This document shows positions 23,191 to 30,681 of a stretch of 34,989 nucleotides of DNA, one piece after another. Position 1 is the stretch's first letter, and each line of letters starts with the position of its first letter. A program made the position numbers and the translations under genes. The notes under the pieces are model-generated. The model saw nothing but the letters and a program-made list of their open reading frames with translations, did not search any database and had not been told where the DNA came from. This stretch comes from Pseudomonadota bacterium (GTDB lineage Bacteria; Pseudomonadota; Gammaproteobacteria; Steroidobacterales; GCA-2729495): contig CAUJHF010000026.1 of the NCBI GenBank assembly GCA_963204745.1, positions 1 to 34,989 on the forward strand. The letters run 5' to 3'.

Positions 23191-23844
23191 GTGTCCATGC
23201 CGTCACCAACGCCCGTCGTCATCCGCCGGCTGCCCGGTCTCACCGACTACGCTGCTGCGGTAGCAGCCATGCAGCACTTCACCAATGAACGCCAGCCCGA
23301 CACTCCCGACGAGATCTGGCTGCTCGAACATCCACCCGTCTACACGCTCGGCCTGAATACCGATCCGGCACATCTGCTCGGCACGGGGACGGTACCCGTC
23401 GTACAGACCGACCGCGGTGGCCAGGTGACCTACCATGGCCCCGGCCAGCTGATCGTCTATGTGCTGGTCGATCTTGCGCGGGCGAAGCTCGGCATCCGCT
23501 CGGTCATTACGGCGCTGGAAACAGCAGTGGTCGACCTTGCTGCGCGCCATGGCATTACCGCTGTCCCGCGCAGCGATGCGCCGGGTGTTTATGTGAACGG
23601 GGCCAAACTTGCCAGTGTCGGCCTGCGTATCCGGCATGGCGCGACCTATCACGGCCTGGCACTCAATGTTGCCATGGACCTCGCGCCCTTCCGCGGCATC
23701 AACCCCTGCGGTCATGCCGGTCTCACAGTAACCTCGCTTGAGAAGCTCGGCGGCCCGACGGACCTGCGGGCTGCCGCTGAAGACCTGCTGACGTGTTTAA
23801 AGGGGACACTACCCTTGCTTACATGGGGCTGCGAAAAAGAGTAG
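23191..23844 (+). CDS. lipB: Octanoyl-[ACP]:protein N-octanoyltransferase LipB
   Basis: LipB moves octanoyl groups from acyl carrier protein to the lipoyl domains of 2-oxoacid dehydrogenases and GcvH. The 217 residues contain RGGQVTYHGPGQLIVY (75-90), the catalytic Lys K139 in VNGAKLASVGLR, and the acyl-accepting Cys C173 in INPCGHAGLTVTSL. The start is GTG 23191 after AGGGA, or ATG 23197. The last 14 residues (KGTLPLLTWGCEKE) come from a repeat-like sequence beginning at 23799 and differ from the usual C-terminus, which would be expected to end near EDLLTCL. lipA, which often follows lipB, is absent. Confidence 0.95.
   Translation: MSMPSPTPVVIRRLPGLTDYAAAVAAMQHFTNERQPDTPDEIWLLEHPPVYTLGLNTDPAHLLGTGTVPVVQTDRGGQVTYHGPGQLIVYVLVDLARAKLGIRSVITALETAVVDLAARHGITAVPRSDAPGVYVNGAKLASVGLRIRHGATYHGLALNVAMDLAPFRGINPCGHAGLTVTSLEKLGGPTDLRAAAEDLLTCLKGTLPLLTWGCEKE
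23799..23817 (+). repeat. Hairpin repeat, copy 1 (in the lipB 3' end)
   Basis: AAGGG at 23800-23804 pairs with CCCTT at 23812-23816 around a GACACTA loop. It is the first of several short GGG/CCC dyads found only between 23.8 and 26.3 kb. It supplies the unusual LipB tail. Confidence 0.5.
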
Positions 23845-23850
23845 CGCCCC

Positions 23851-24285
23851 TCAGTTCCACAGCCGCAGACGTTTGTAGACATAAGCAGCAATGATCAGGT
23901 CATAGGCAAGGCAAAACGCCGCGTAGCCCGCCGGTACCTGCGTCCAGGGGATGGCGCCGCCGATCGCGCCGACAAAGATCTCATGCAGCAGGTCCCACAA
24001 GGCGTGGGCGACATAGGCGGAGACCAGGATCCAGCTGGCCAGGAACTGCGACAACAGCGCCAGCACGGTGAAGATGATCAGGCCGACAATCTCGGCATGC
24101 AGCGCGGTGAGGTCACCGTAGTAATAAGAGAAGCCGATGTAGATCAACGCAATGGGAATCAGCGTCAGTGAAAAGAAGGTCTTTTCCCGGCGCACACCCA
24201 GAAATTTCCGTACCGGCATGATGGTACCGGGGATCGCGATGATCAGACCGATAATCAGACCGATGATATTTGTCGCCATATTCAT
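23851..24285 (-). CDS. Small four-helix membrane protein, unknown function
   Basis: The 144-residue protein is almost all membrane: helices are visible at about 5-24 (NIIGLIIGLIIAIPGTIMPV), 37-56 (FFSLTLIPIALIYIGFSYYY), 64-92 and 118-138. Conserved-looking residues are HALWDLLHEIF and, before the last helix, IPWTQVPAGYAAFCLAYDLI. These recall small uncharacterised families such as DUF6010, but I cannot confirm it. ATG 24285 has GAGGG a few bases upstream, and a second ATG at 24279 is possible. It is the only minus-strand gene between mreB and murU, converges on lipB with a 6-bp gap, and lies in the repeat-rich islet. Confidence 0.75.
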   Translation of the reverse strand: MNMATNIIGLIIGLIIAIPGTIMPVRKFLGVRREKTFFSLTLIPIALIYIGFSYYYGDLTALHAEIVGLIIFTVLALLSQFLASWILVSAYVAHALWDLLHEIFVGAIGGAIPWTQVPAGYAAFCLAYDLIIAAYVYKRLRLWN

Positions 24286-24318
24286 TGGCCCTCAGGGCAG
24301 TCAGACATGGGCATCAGG

Positions 24319-24338
24319 AAAAGGGCGGCACCCTTTTT
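24319..24338. terminator. Intrinsic-terminator-like hairpin with T-run (repeat copy 2)
   Basis: AAAAGGG (24319-24325) pairs with CCCTTTT (24331-24337) across CGGCA and is followed by a fifth T. The minus strand also ends in TTTT, so it could terminate in both directions. It lies between two divergent genes, where a terminator is not expected. That suggests it is first of all a member of the local hairpin-repeat family. Confidence 0.5.
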
Positions 24339-24378
24339 AGCATAGCCGAGGGACTGCGTTTCCAGAGTGCCGTGCCGG

Positions 24379-24417
24379 AAGGGGAAGCTGCCCCCCTGAG
24401 AAAAGGGTATCGCCCCT
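24379..24417. repeat. Two adjacent hairpin repeats, copies 3 and 4
   Basis: GGGG-AAGCTG-CCCC (24381-24394) is followed by AGGG-TATCGC-CCCT (24404-24417, preceded by AAA). On the minus strand the second reads GGGGCGATACCCTTTTC, almost identical to GGGGCGTTACCCTTTC at 26297-26312. Both lie upstream of the methyltransferase start and could influence its expression. Confidence 0.5.
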
Positions 24418-24444
24418 CCCCTCTGATCGGGTACCGTGCAATCC

Positions 24445-25122
24445 ATGGTCATCCCGGCTGAAATCCGCAAGGAATACAACCGCCTGGGTGAGCGCAGGGA
24501 TCTTGTCCATCTGAAGGACTTCGCACGCTGGGGCTTCATCAGCAGCGACGACTGGACGGCCCTGTGCCGCCGCACGGCCGACTTCATCGGCGTGGAGGAT
24601 GGCGATCGCCTGTTTGAAGCCGGCTGCGGGTCTGGTGCTTTCCTGGCTGAACTGGCCGCATATCGGACGGTGTCCCTTGCCGGCGTCGATTTCGCGGAAA
24701 ACCTTGTGCGCATCGCCCGGTCGCACCTGTCTGGCGACTTCCAGGTGGCTGACATTACTGACCTCTCGTCGATCGGGACCGCGAGCTACGACAAGGTGCT
24801 GTCGCACGGCGTCTTCCTGTACCTCGACTCGGAGGACGCGGCGCGTCGGGCCGTGCTCGAAATGACGCGCATCACAAGGCCCGGGGGCACGGTCTATATC
24901 GGTATCGTGAATGACCCTGATCGCCACGCCGAATACGACTATCCGCCTTCAGGCTCGTTCATCCTGACACGTTCATTCTGGCAAAACCTTGCCGATCAGG
25001 AGGACCTCACCCTCAAGCTGGTCGACCAGGAGAGCATCTTCAGCAAGCCGTCCGGCTACGATTGCTACTCACGTATCCGGTATTCCCTGCTCCTGAAAAA
25101 AGCCCCGGGGAGCGGACCATGA
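24445..25122 (+). CDS. Class I SAM-dependent methyltransferase, substrate unknown
   Basis: The 225-residue protein has a Rossmann methyltransferase core: motif I LFEAGCGSGAFLAEL (56-70), acidic strand-2 end GVDFAENLV (80-88), VADITDL, and the post-motif segment VLSHGVFLYLDSEDAARRAVLEMTRITRPGGTVYIGIVND. No membrane segment or signal is seen. The N-terminus (EIRKEYNRLGERRDLVHL) is helical and may bind substrate. The start is ATG 24445, with GTG 24436 (three residues longer) possible. Neither has a clear ribosome-binding site. The stop overlaps the PLD-like gene (ATGA, 25119-25122). By pairing, a lipid-linked substrate is conceivable, but this is only inference. Confidence 0.85.
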   Translation: MVIPAEIRKEYNRLGERRDLVHLKDFARWGFISSDDWTALCRRTADFIGVEDGDRLFEAGCGSGAFLAELAAYRTVSLAGVDFAENLVRIARSHLSGDFQVADITDLSSIGTASYDKVLSHGVFLYLDSEDAARRAVLEMTRITRPGGTVYIGIVNDPDRHAEYDYPPSGSFILTRSFWQNLADQEDLTLKLVDQESIFSKPSGYDCYSRIRYSLLLKKAPGSGP

Positions 25123-26288
25123 GCAGCATCCGGGATTTGACCGCTACCCGTGTAAGCGTCATCACGAATCGTGAGGACGAGTGGTCCCTGCGCATGGAGA
25201 TGGTCAACCGTGCGCAGCGTTTTCTTGTACTGACGACCTACTATCTTGGCAATGATGAACGCGGCTGCAGGATGGCTGACGCTCTCCTGGCTGCAGTACA
25301 CAGGGGCGTGCGCGTCATACTCGTCGTCGATCGGTTCGGGCAGCGCCTCGCGCAGAATCTCAGCCGTCCGTCCGGAAACACCGGGCTCGAGGAGCGTTTG
25401 CGTGATATCGCTGCAGCGGGGGGTCTCATCGTCCGTTACTCGCCGCTGGCTCTCAGGCATCGTCTGATCGGCGGTGGCCTCCACGTGAAGATCCAGGTCT
25501 CGGACGGTGGCGTTGCGGTTTTCGGCAGCAGCAATATCGCTCACCACTCCTTCGCCCAGTGGGCCGAAGTGTCACTGAAGCTGGAGGGAGACATCGTTGC
25601 GCATCTGCTCCGCGAAGCCTGCCGGTTTGCCCGGCTCTCCGGGGAGGAAACGGCGCTGCTCACCGGCTTCCTTCCCCTTCCGCCCGCATCGGGAACGACC
25701 CGGCACCTGCGCTATGTTCGTGAGGATCCTGCCGAGCAATCTGGCCCGCTATTCCCCTTCGGCACCGTGCCCAACCGGCTCACCGATGAACTTGTGAAAC
25801 TGGTCGACGGTGCCCGGCAGTCCCTGCGCATCGCATCGCTGTACTGCAAGCCGGCCCCGGTGCTGAAAGCGGCACTGATGCGTGCCTGCCGGCGCGGGGT
25901 CGATGTGGAAATTTTCCATTCGCACCGTGATTCGCTGGGTGTCACGCACTTCCCCTGGATCTCTGCCTCGATCCATTACGAATCAGCCCTGAACGCGGGG
26001 GCCCGCATCTACGAAAACCACGCGGGTGAACATTCCAAGCTGCTTCTCGTTGATGATCGGGAGGTCGCCGTTGGCAGCTATAACCTCGAACATGCGGCGC
26101 ACGATCGGCTCATCGAGGCGATGATTTTCTCCGATGATGTCGAAATCTGCGGGCATTTTCGCGCACTGTTCGAGAGGATGCGGCACAACCCGGGCAATAC
26201 CGAGCTTACGTCGCACTGGCTGCGGGAGATCCCCCTGCAACTGCAGTTCAAACGCTGGCTGTACCGCCCGCTGCAGCGCTGGATGTAA
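25119..26288 (+). CDS. Phospholipase-D superfamily protein (cardiolipin-synthase-like)
   Basis: The 389-residue protein has two complete HKD active-site motifs: H122-x-K124-x4-D129 (LHVKIQVSDG) followed by GSSN, and H305-x-K307-x4-D312 (EHSKLLLVDD) followed by GSYN. This is the bacterial phosphatidyltransferase/cardiolipin synthase arrangement. No N-terminal membrane helices or signal peptide are present, so it resembles soluble ClsB/ClsC-type enzymes. A basic, aromatic C-terminus (FKRWLYRPLQRWM) may contact membranes. The start ATG 25119, inside the ATGA overlap, has GGGGAG at 25107-25112, a good ribosome-binding site. Reaction and substrate cannot be fixed: cardiolipin or related phospholipid synthesis is likeliest, and a nuclease or hydrolase is possible. 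Confidence 0.88.
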   Translation: MSSIRDLTATRVSVITNREDEWSLRMEMVNRAQRFLVLTTYYLGNDERGCRMADALLAAVHRGVRVILVVDRFGQRLAQNLSRPSGNTGLEERLRDIAAAGGLIVRYSPLALRHRLIGGGLHVKIQVSDGGVAVFGSSNIAHHSFAQWAEVSLKLEGDIVAHLLREACRFARLSGEETALLTGFLPLPPASGTTRHLRYVREDPAEQSGPLFPFGTVPNRLTDELVKLVDGARQSLRIASLYCKPAPVLKAALMRACRRGVDVEIFHSHRDSLGVTHFPWISASIHYESALNAGARIYENHAGEHSKLLLVDDREVAVGSYNLEHAAHDRLIEAMIFSDDVEICGHFRALFERMRHNPGNTELTSHWLREIPLQLQFKRWLYRPLQRWM

Positions 26289-26292
26289 TTGC

Positions 26293-26311
26293 AAAAGGGG
26301 CGTTACCCTTT
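26293..26311. terminator. Hairpin between convergent genes (repeat copy 5)
   Basis: AAAGGG (26294-26299) pairs with CCCTTT (26306-26311) around GCGTTA, just after the PLD-like stop. On the minus strand it overlaps the last codons and the TAA of murU (26305-26303). It could serve as a weak bidirectional terminator. Its sequence matches the minus-strand reading of the copy at 24401-24417. Confidence 0.5.
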
Positions 26312-26974
26312 CAGTTCCGCATCCAGCTGGCGCAGACGTTCCGGCGTGCCGACATCGGTCCAGCGATCGTTGTAGCGCTCACCGCCCACCTGGCCCTTTG
26401 CCGCCGCCGCCCGCAGCAGTGGCGCCAGCGGAAAGCGGCCCGGCTGTACACCATCGAACAGCGCCGGAGCGAGAATCGAAATCCCGGCAAAGGTGAGCTT
26501 CGCCGCATCCGCCACATCCGTAATGACGATCCGCCCATTGCGAAGGACGAAATCACCGGCCGGATGGTGCGCCGGATTCGGCACCAGCACGAGATGCGCG
26601 AGCATGCCGCCTGGCAGACCGCGCACCGTAAAGGGAAAATCACAGCTGATATCGCCATTCACCACCCAGAACGGCCCGGGCCCGAGCAGCGGCAAGGCGT
26701 GGTGTATGCCGCCGCCGGTCTCCAGCGGCTCCGGACCTTCCTCGCTGAACCGCAGACTGACGCCGTACCGCGCGCCATCGCCCAGGTAGTCGCGCAGCTT
26801 CGCGGCCTGCCACGACAGATTGACCACCAGTTCGGTGATCCCGGCGCGCGCCAGCGCCTCGATGTGGTAATCGATCAGCGGTTTCCCGCCGGCGCAGAGC
26901 AAGGGTTTGGGCATATCGCTGGTCAGGGGCCGCATCCGCTCACCACGACCTGCTGCAAGAATGAGTGCACGCAT
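26303..26974 (-). CDS. murU: N-acetylmuramate alpha-1-phosphate uridylyltransferase MurU
   Basis: MurU makes UDP-MurNAc from MurNAc-1-phosphate in the anabolic recycling route of Pseudomonas-type bacteria, bypassing MurA/MurB and fosfomycin. The 223-residue nucleotidyltransferase opens with MRALILAAGRGERMRPLTSDMPKPLL (signature GxGxRxxPxTxxxPK). It continues with VVNLSW, FSEEGPEPLETGGGI, the metal-binding VNGD (about residue 108) and WTDVGTPERL near the end. The start is ATG 26974. The longer reading to 27190 runs through the divergent lptD gene. In Pseudomonas, amgK lies beside murU and both are divergent from lptD. Here amgK is missing at this place, so its kinase partner must be elsewhere or lost. 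Confidence 0.88.
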   Translation of the reverse strand: MRALILAAGRGERMRPLTSDMPKPLLCAGGKPLIDYHIEALARAGITELVVNLSWQAAKLRDYLGDGARYGVSLRFSEEGPEPLETGGGIHHALPLLGPGPFWVVNGDISCDFPFTVRGLPGGMLAHLVLVPNPAHHPAGDFVLRNGRIVITDVADAAKLTFAGISILAPALFDGVQPGRFPLAPLLRAAAAKGQVGGERYNDRWTDVGTPERLRQLDAELKG

Positions 26975-27023
26975 GGCGCCATGGTACGGTGAAAACCTGT
27001 CCGACCGCGATGCGCAGCGGGCC

Positions 27024-27031
27024 GTTATACT
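27024..27031. promoter_or_regulatory. Overlapping divergent -10 elements between murU and lptD
   Basis: The AT-rich octamer GTTATACT in otherwise GC-rich DNA contains TATACT on the plus strand (27026-27031) and TATAAC on the minus strand (27029-27024), each one change from TATAAT. No good -35 is seen on either side. A plus-strand start near 27038 would lie downstream of the ATG at 27010 and favour the TTG at 27070 as the lptD start. Confidence 0.35.
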
Positions 27032-27069
27032 TCCGCCCATCGAATCTCGCCTGGCTTTCTGGGGGCACC

Positions 27070-29259
27070 TTGCGACGTGCACTGCTGATACTGCTGTGGG
27101 CTGCTGCCGCCGCAGGTGCTGCTGAACCGGTGCCGGTGCCGGTGCCCGTATACGGCTGCGCCATCCCGGCACCCGAACCGCTGGCACCACGCACCGATGT
27201 CGGCGCCGACGTCCTTGATGTGTTGAGCGGTGATGTGGAGGTCGACCTCAACGGCCTCACGATCTTCAAGGACCGGCTCGTGCTCCGGCGCCGCGATATC
27301 CAGCTCGGCGCCGATAGCGCACGCTACGACCGCAGCACGGGCGAGTTCGAGCTCAGCGGCAATATCGACCTGCGCGACCCGGACACCTGGCTTGCCGGCG
27401 ACTCGGCCAGCTACAACACCGAGAGCGGCCTGTTCAGGATCGAAGCGGCAAGATTCGAGCTGTATACGCTGCCGGCACGCGGATCGGCCGACAGCATCAC
27501 GCTGGAAGAAACCCGGGTGCTGACGCTGAAGGATGCGAGCTACACAACCTGCGCACGCGGCGAGGACGACTGGCTGCTGCGCGCCGGTTCGCTCAGCATC
27601 GACCGTGAAACAGGCGTCGGCACGGCACGCAATGCGCGGCTCGAATTCCAGGGCGTACCGATACTCTATTCGCCATGGCTGACCTACCCCGTCGATGGCC
27701 GGCGTCGCTCCGGACTCCTGCTGCCGGATTTCGGCAGCGGTGGTCAACGCGGTATCGAGGTCGCGGTTCCGTACTACTTCAATCTCGCGCCCGACTATGA
27801 CGCCACATTCACGCCACACTACATGTCGAAGCGCGGCCTGCAGGCGCAGGGCGAATTCCGTTACCTGTCGGAAAGCACCAAAGGCGCACTCAACGGCGAG
27901 TTCCTGCCCAGCGATGACGTCACCGGAGAAGATCGCGCCCTGCTCTACTGGTACAACCAGTCCCGGCTGAGCGACCGCTGGCGGGCAACCATCGACGCCA
28001 CCCAGGTGAGCGATTCAGCATATTTCGAGGATCTTTCCACGGGCCTCGGCAGCGCCAGTCAGACCCATCTGCGCCAGCGTGTGGATTTCGAGTACTTCGA
28101 CAACACCTGGTCGGCCCTGTTGCGACTGGAGGACTACCAGACACTCGACGATTCGCTGACGGCGGAGGAGATGCCGTACCAGCGCCTGCCGCAAGTGGCA
28201 GTCAACGGCTATTGGCCCAACAATCCCCTGGGCCTCGAGTACCGGCTGCAATCGGAACTCACTTACTTCAACCGCGACATCGGTACCACCGGCCTGCGCG
28301 CCAGCCTCCGGCCGCAGGTCGCCTTGCCATTGCGCTTCGGCGCCCTGTCCCTGGATTCCGCAGCCGCTTTTGATTACACGGCCTATTCGCTCGACCAAAC
28401 GGCCCCGGGTGTCGCGCAGTCGCCAAGCCGCAGTCTGCCGATCTACAGCGTCTCCCTCAGCACCCTGCTCGAGCGCGCATGGGGCAAGGACAGCACAATG
28501 CTGCAAACCATCGAACCGCGGCTGCAATTCGTCCATGTGCCCTACGAGAACCAGAGCGATATGCCGGTCTTCGACACGATCCAGCCCGAGTTCGATATCG
28601 TGCAGCTGTTTCGTACCAATCGCTATGCAGGCCTTGATCGCCTCGGCGACACCAACAAGCTGGACATTGGCATCACCACCCGCCTGATGCGCTCGGCGGA
28701 TGGCTCGCAGATACTGACCGCAACAGTCGGCGAAACGCGGTACTTCACTGCACAGGACGTCACGTTGCCCGGTGAAATGCCGAGCGACGACAGCACTTCC
28801 GACTATATCGCCGAGCTGGGCATGAACATCAATAACCGCTGGAACCTGGATCTCGGTTACCAGTGGGATTCTGACGCGAACGTAACCCGCATGGCCGAGG
28901 CGCGGGTAATGTACAAACCGGCCGACAACAAGATCATCAACCTGTCATACCGTTTCCGCCGCGACTCGCTGCGCGAAATCGACATCACGGGCACCTGGCC
29001 GATCGCCGCACGCTGGAGTTTTGTCGGCCGCTACGATTACTCCCTGCTCGACAACCAGGCGCTGGAGAGCTTCTTCGGACTGGAGTACTCAACCTGCTGC
29101 TGGGGTCTGCGGCTCGTTACCCAGCGCAATCTGACCAGCCGCGACGGCAACTCGGACACCGCCATCACGCTGCAGCTGCTGCTGAAGGGCTTTGGCGGCC
29201 CCGGCAGCAGTCCGGAACGGCTGATCGACCGTGGTACTCTTGGCTACGATCGTTACTGA
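27070..29259 (+). CDS. lptD: LPS-assembly outer-membrane protein LptD
   Basis: LptD is the outer-membrane barrel that, with LptE, inserts lipopolysaccharide into the outer leaflet. From TTG 27070 the product is 729 residues: signal peptide (RRALLILLWAAAAAGAA), a (Pro-Val)n stretch, the OstA/LptA-like jellyroll (VLDVLSGDVEVDLNGLTIFKDRL, GNIDLRDPDTWLAGDSASYN), then the LptD barrel. Cysteines likely to form the interdomain disulfides are VYGCAIP at the N-terminus and the Cys pair in EYSTCCWGLRLVTQRN near the C-terminus. I prefer the TTG start because GGGGG precedes it, the signal peptide then begins at once, and the likely -10 is at 27026. ATG 27010 or 26965 would add an atypical n-region. surA follows. 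Confidence 0.93.
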   Translation: MRRALLILLWAAAAAGAAEPVPVPVPVYGCAIPAPEPLAPRTDVGADVLDVLSGDVEVDLNGLTIFKDRLVLRRRDIQLGADSARYDRSTGEFELSGNIDLRDPDTWLAGDSASYNTESGLFRIEAARFELYTLPARGSADSITLEETRVLTLKDASYTTCARGEDDWLLRAGSLSIDRETGVGTARNARLEFQGVPILYSPWLTYPVDGRRRSGLLLPDFGSGGQRGIEVAVPYYFNLAPDYDATFTPHYMSKRGLQAQGEFRYLSESTKGALNGEFLPSDDVTGEDRALLYWYNQSRLSDRWRATIDATQVSDSAYFEDLSTGLGSASQTHLRQRVDFEYFDNTWSALLRLEDYQTLDDSLTAEEMPYQRLPQVAVNGYWPNNPLGLEYRLQSELTYFNRDIGTTGLRASLRPQVALPLRFGALSLDSAAAFDYTAYSLDQTAPGVAQSPSRSLPIYSVSLSTLLERAWGKDSTMLQTIEPRLQFVHVPYENQSDMPVFDTIQPEFDIVQLFRTNRYAGLDRLGDTNKLDIGITTRLMRSADGSQILTATVGETRYFTAQDVTLPGEMPSDDSTSDYIAELGMNINNRWNLDLGYQWDSDANVTRMAEARVMYKPADNKIINLSYRFRRDSLREIDITGTWPIAARWSFVGRYDYSLLDNQALESFFGLEYSTCCWGLRLVTQRNLTSRDGNSDTAITLQLLLKGFGGPGSSPERLIDRGTLGYDRY
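27127..27144 (+). repeat. Hexamer tandem repeat at the mature LptD N-terminus
   Basis: CCGGTG is repeated three times, followed by the related CCCGTA, coding for PVPVPVPV directly after the signal peptide. It may vary in copy number by slippage without frame change. Confidence 0.7.
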
Positions 29260-29272
29260 AACCGGCGTTTTC

Positions 29273-30634
29273 ATGTTCCAGCATCTGTTTTTCCGCCCGG
29301 CGTCGACCGGGTTCAGTGCCACATGCCTGAACCGCCTGCCAGCCATGCTGGCCTGCCTGGTGCTGGCGCTGATGCCGGTGTCCGGCGTTCTGGCACAAAG
29401 CCGCGAACTCAGCAGCAGCGGTGAGTTGCTGGACGGCATCGCCGCAATCGTGAATGACGGCGTGGTACTCAAGAGCGAATTGCAGCTCGAAACCCGGCGC
29501 ATCACCGAGCGGCTCAGGGCCCAGAATACCCAGCTGCCCCCGACCGACGTGCTCGTCCGTCAGGTCCTCGACAGGCTGATCACCCAGCAGCTCCAGCTGC
29601 AGCGCGCTGAAAACGTCGGTATCAGGGTTTCAGACGAAACGCTCAACCAGGCACTGGCCACGATTGCCGCGCGCAACAACGTTTCGCTCAACGAACTGCC
29701 GGCCGTGCTGGCGCGCGAGGGCGTGGACTACAGCGCCTACCGCCAGGAACTGCGACAACAGATCACCATCGACCAGCTCCGGCAGCGTGATGTCCTGCAG
29801 CGTATTGCGGTTTCGCCGCGCGAAGTGGATGCGTTTCTGGCCCGACAGGAAGGCAAGGCCAATCTGCGCGAGGACTTCCTGATCTCGCACATCCTCATAC
29901 CCGTTTCGGCCAGTGCACAGCCGGACGAAATCGAGACGGCACGGAAACTTGCCGACGAGCTGTACACGCGCATCCTCGGCGGAGAGAATTTTGCCAAGCT
30001 GGCACTGACCTACTCCAGCGGCCAGCAGGCCCTCGAAGGCGGCAGCCTAGGCTGGCTCAAGGGCAGCGAACTGCCGAGCATCTTCATGGACATCGCGCCG
30101 GGCCTGCCCAAGGGCGGCGTCTCCGAGCCGATCCGCAATGCGAGCGGTTTCCACCTGATCCGTCTGGACGACCGGCGCGGCGGCGAGCCGATCATGGAAG
30201 AACAGACCCATGCGCGCCACATCCTGATGTCCACCAATGAGGTGCAGGATGACGATACGGTTCGCCAGAAGCTCATCGAGATCCGCCGGCGCATTCTCGG
30301 CGGCGAAGATTTTTCGGCAGTCGCCAAGGTTGTATCCGAAGACCCGCAATCGGCCATTGAAGGCGGCGACCTGGGCTGGACTGCCCCGGGCAATTTCGTG
30401 CCGGAGTTCGAGAAGGTCATGACCGCGCTGCAGATCGACGAGATCAGCGAACCCTTCCAGACCCAGTTCGGCTGGCACATCGTGCAGGTGCTGGAACGCC
30501 GGACTTACGACGCAACCGCCGACAAGCAGCGCCAGCAGGCCATACTCGCCATCCGCAACAGCAAGCTCGGTGACGAAGCAGAACTCTGGACGCGCCGCCT
30601 GCGCGACGAGGCTTTTGTCGAAATCCGGATCTAG
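29273..30634 (+). CDS. surA: Periplasmic chaperone / peptidyl-prolyl isomerase SurA
   Basis: SurA escorts outer-membrane proteins, LptD among them, to the Bam complex. The 453-residue protein has a signal peptide (PAMLACLVLALMPVSGVLAQS), the N-terminal chaperone domain beginning LLDGIAAIVNDGVVLKSEL, and two parvulin domains. Parvulin 1 starts at ISHILIPVSASA and contains GGSLGWLKGSELPSIF. Parvulin 2 starts at ARHILMSTNE and contains GGDLGWTAPGNFVPEFE. A short C-terminal strand closes it. ATG 29273 is chosen. The GTG at 29231 overlaps lptD, while ATG 29345 would still keep the signal core. It lies 13 bp after lptD and belongs to the conserved lptD-surA-pdxA-rsmA-apaG-apaH order. Confidence 0.96.
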   Translation: MFQHLFFRPASTGFSATCLNRLPAMLACLVLALMPVSGVLAQSRELSSSGELLDGIAAIVNDGVVLKSELQLETRRITERLRAQNTQLPPTDVLVRQVLDRLITQQLQLQRAENVGIRVSDETLNQALATIAARNNVSLNELPAVLAREGVDYSAYRQELRQQITIDQLRQRDVLQRIAVSPREVDAFLARQEGKANLREDFLISHILIPVSASAQPDEIETARKLADELYTRILGGENFAKLALTYSSGQQALEGGSLGWLKGSELPSIFMDIAPGLPKGGVSEPIRNASGFHLIRLDDRRGGEPIMEEQTHARHILMSTNEVQDDDTVRQKLIEIRRRILGGEDFSAVAKVVSEDPQSAIEGGDLGWTAPGNFVPEFEKVMTALQIDEISEPFQTQFGWHIVQVLERRTYDATADKQRQQAILAIRNSKLGDEAELWTRRLRDEAFVEIRI

Positions 30635-30681
30635 CCGGCTCTGGCCGCCGGAATTTGCCGCTCAAGGCACCTGGAACCCCG

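Noticed and set aside
23845..26302. Islet as a defence or toxin system (PLD nuclease plus methyltransferase, restriction-like)
   Set aside because: The PLD protein has two HKD motifs and a cardiolipin-synthase layout. The methyltransferase lacks DNA-methylase motifs such as NPPY or DPPY, and no restriction, helicase or immunity gene is present.
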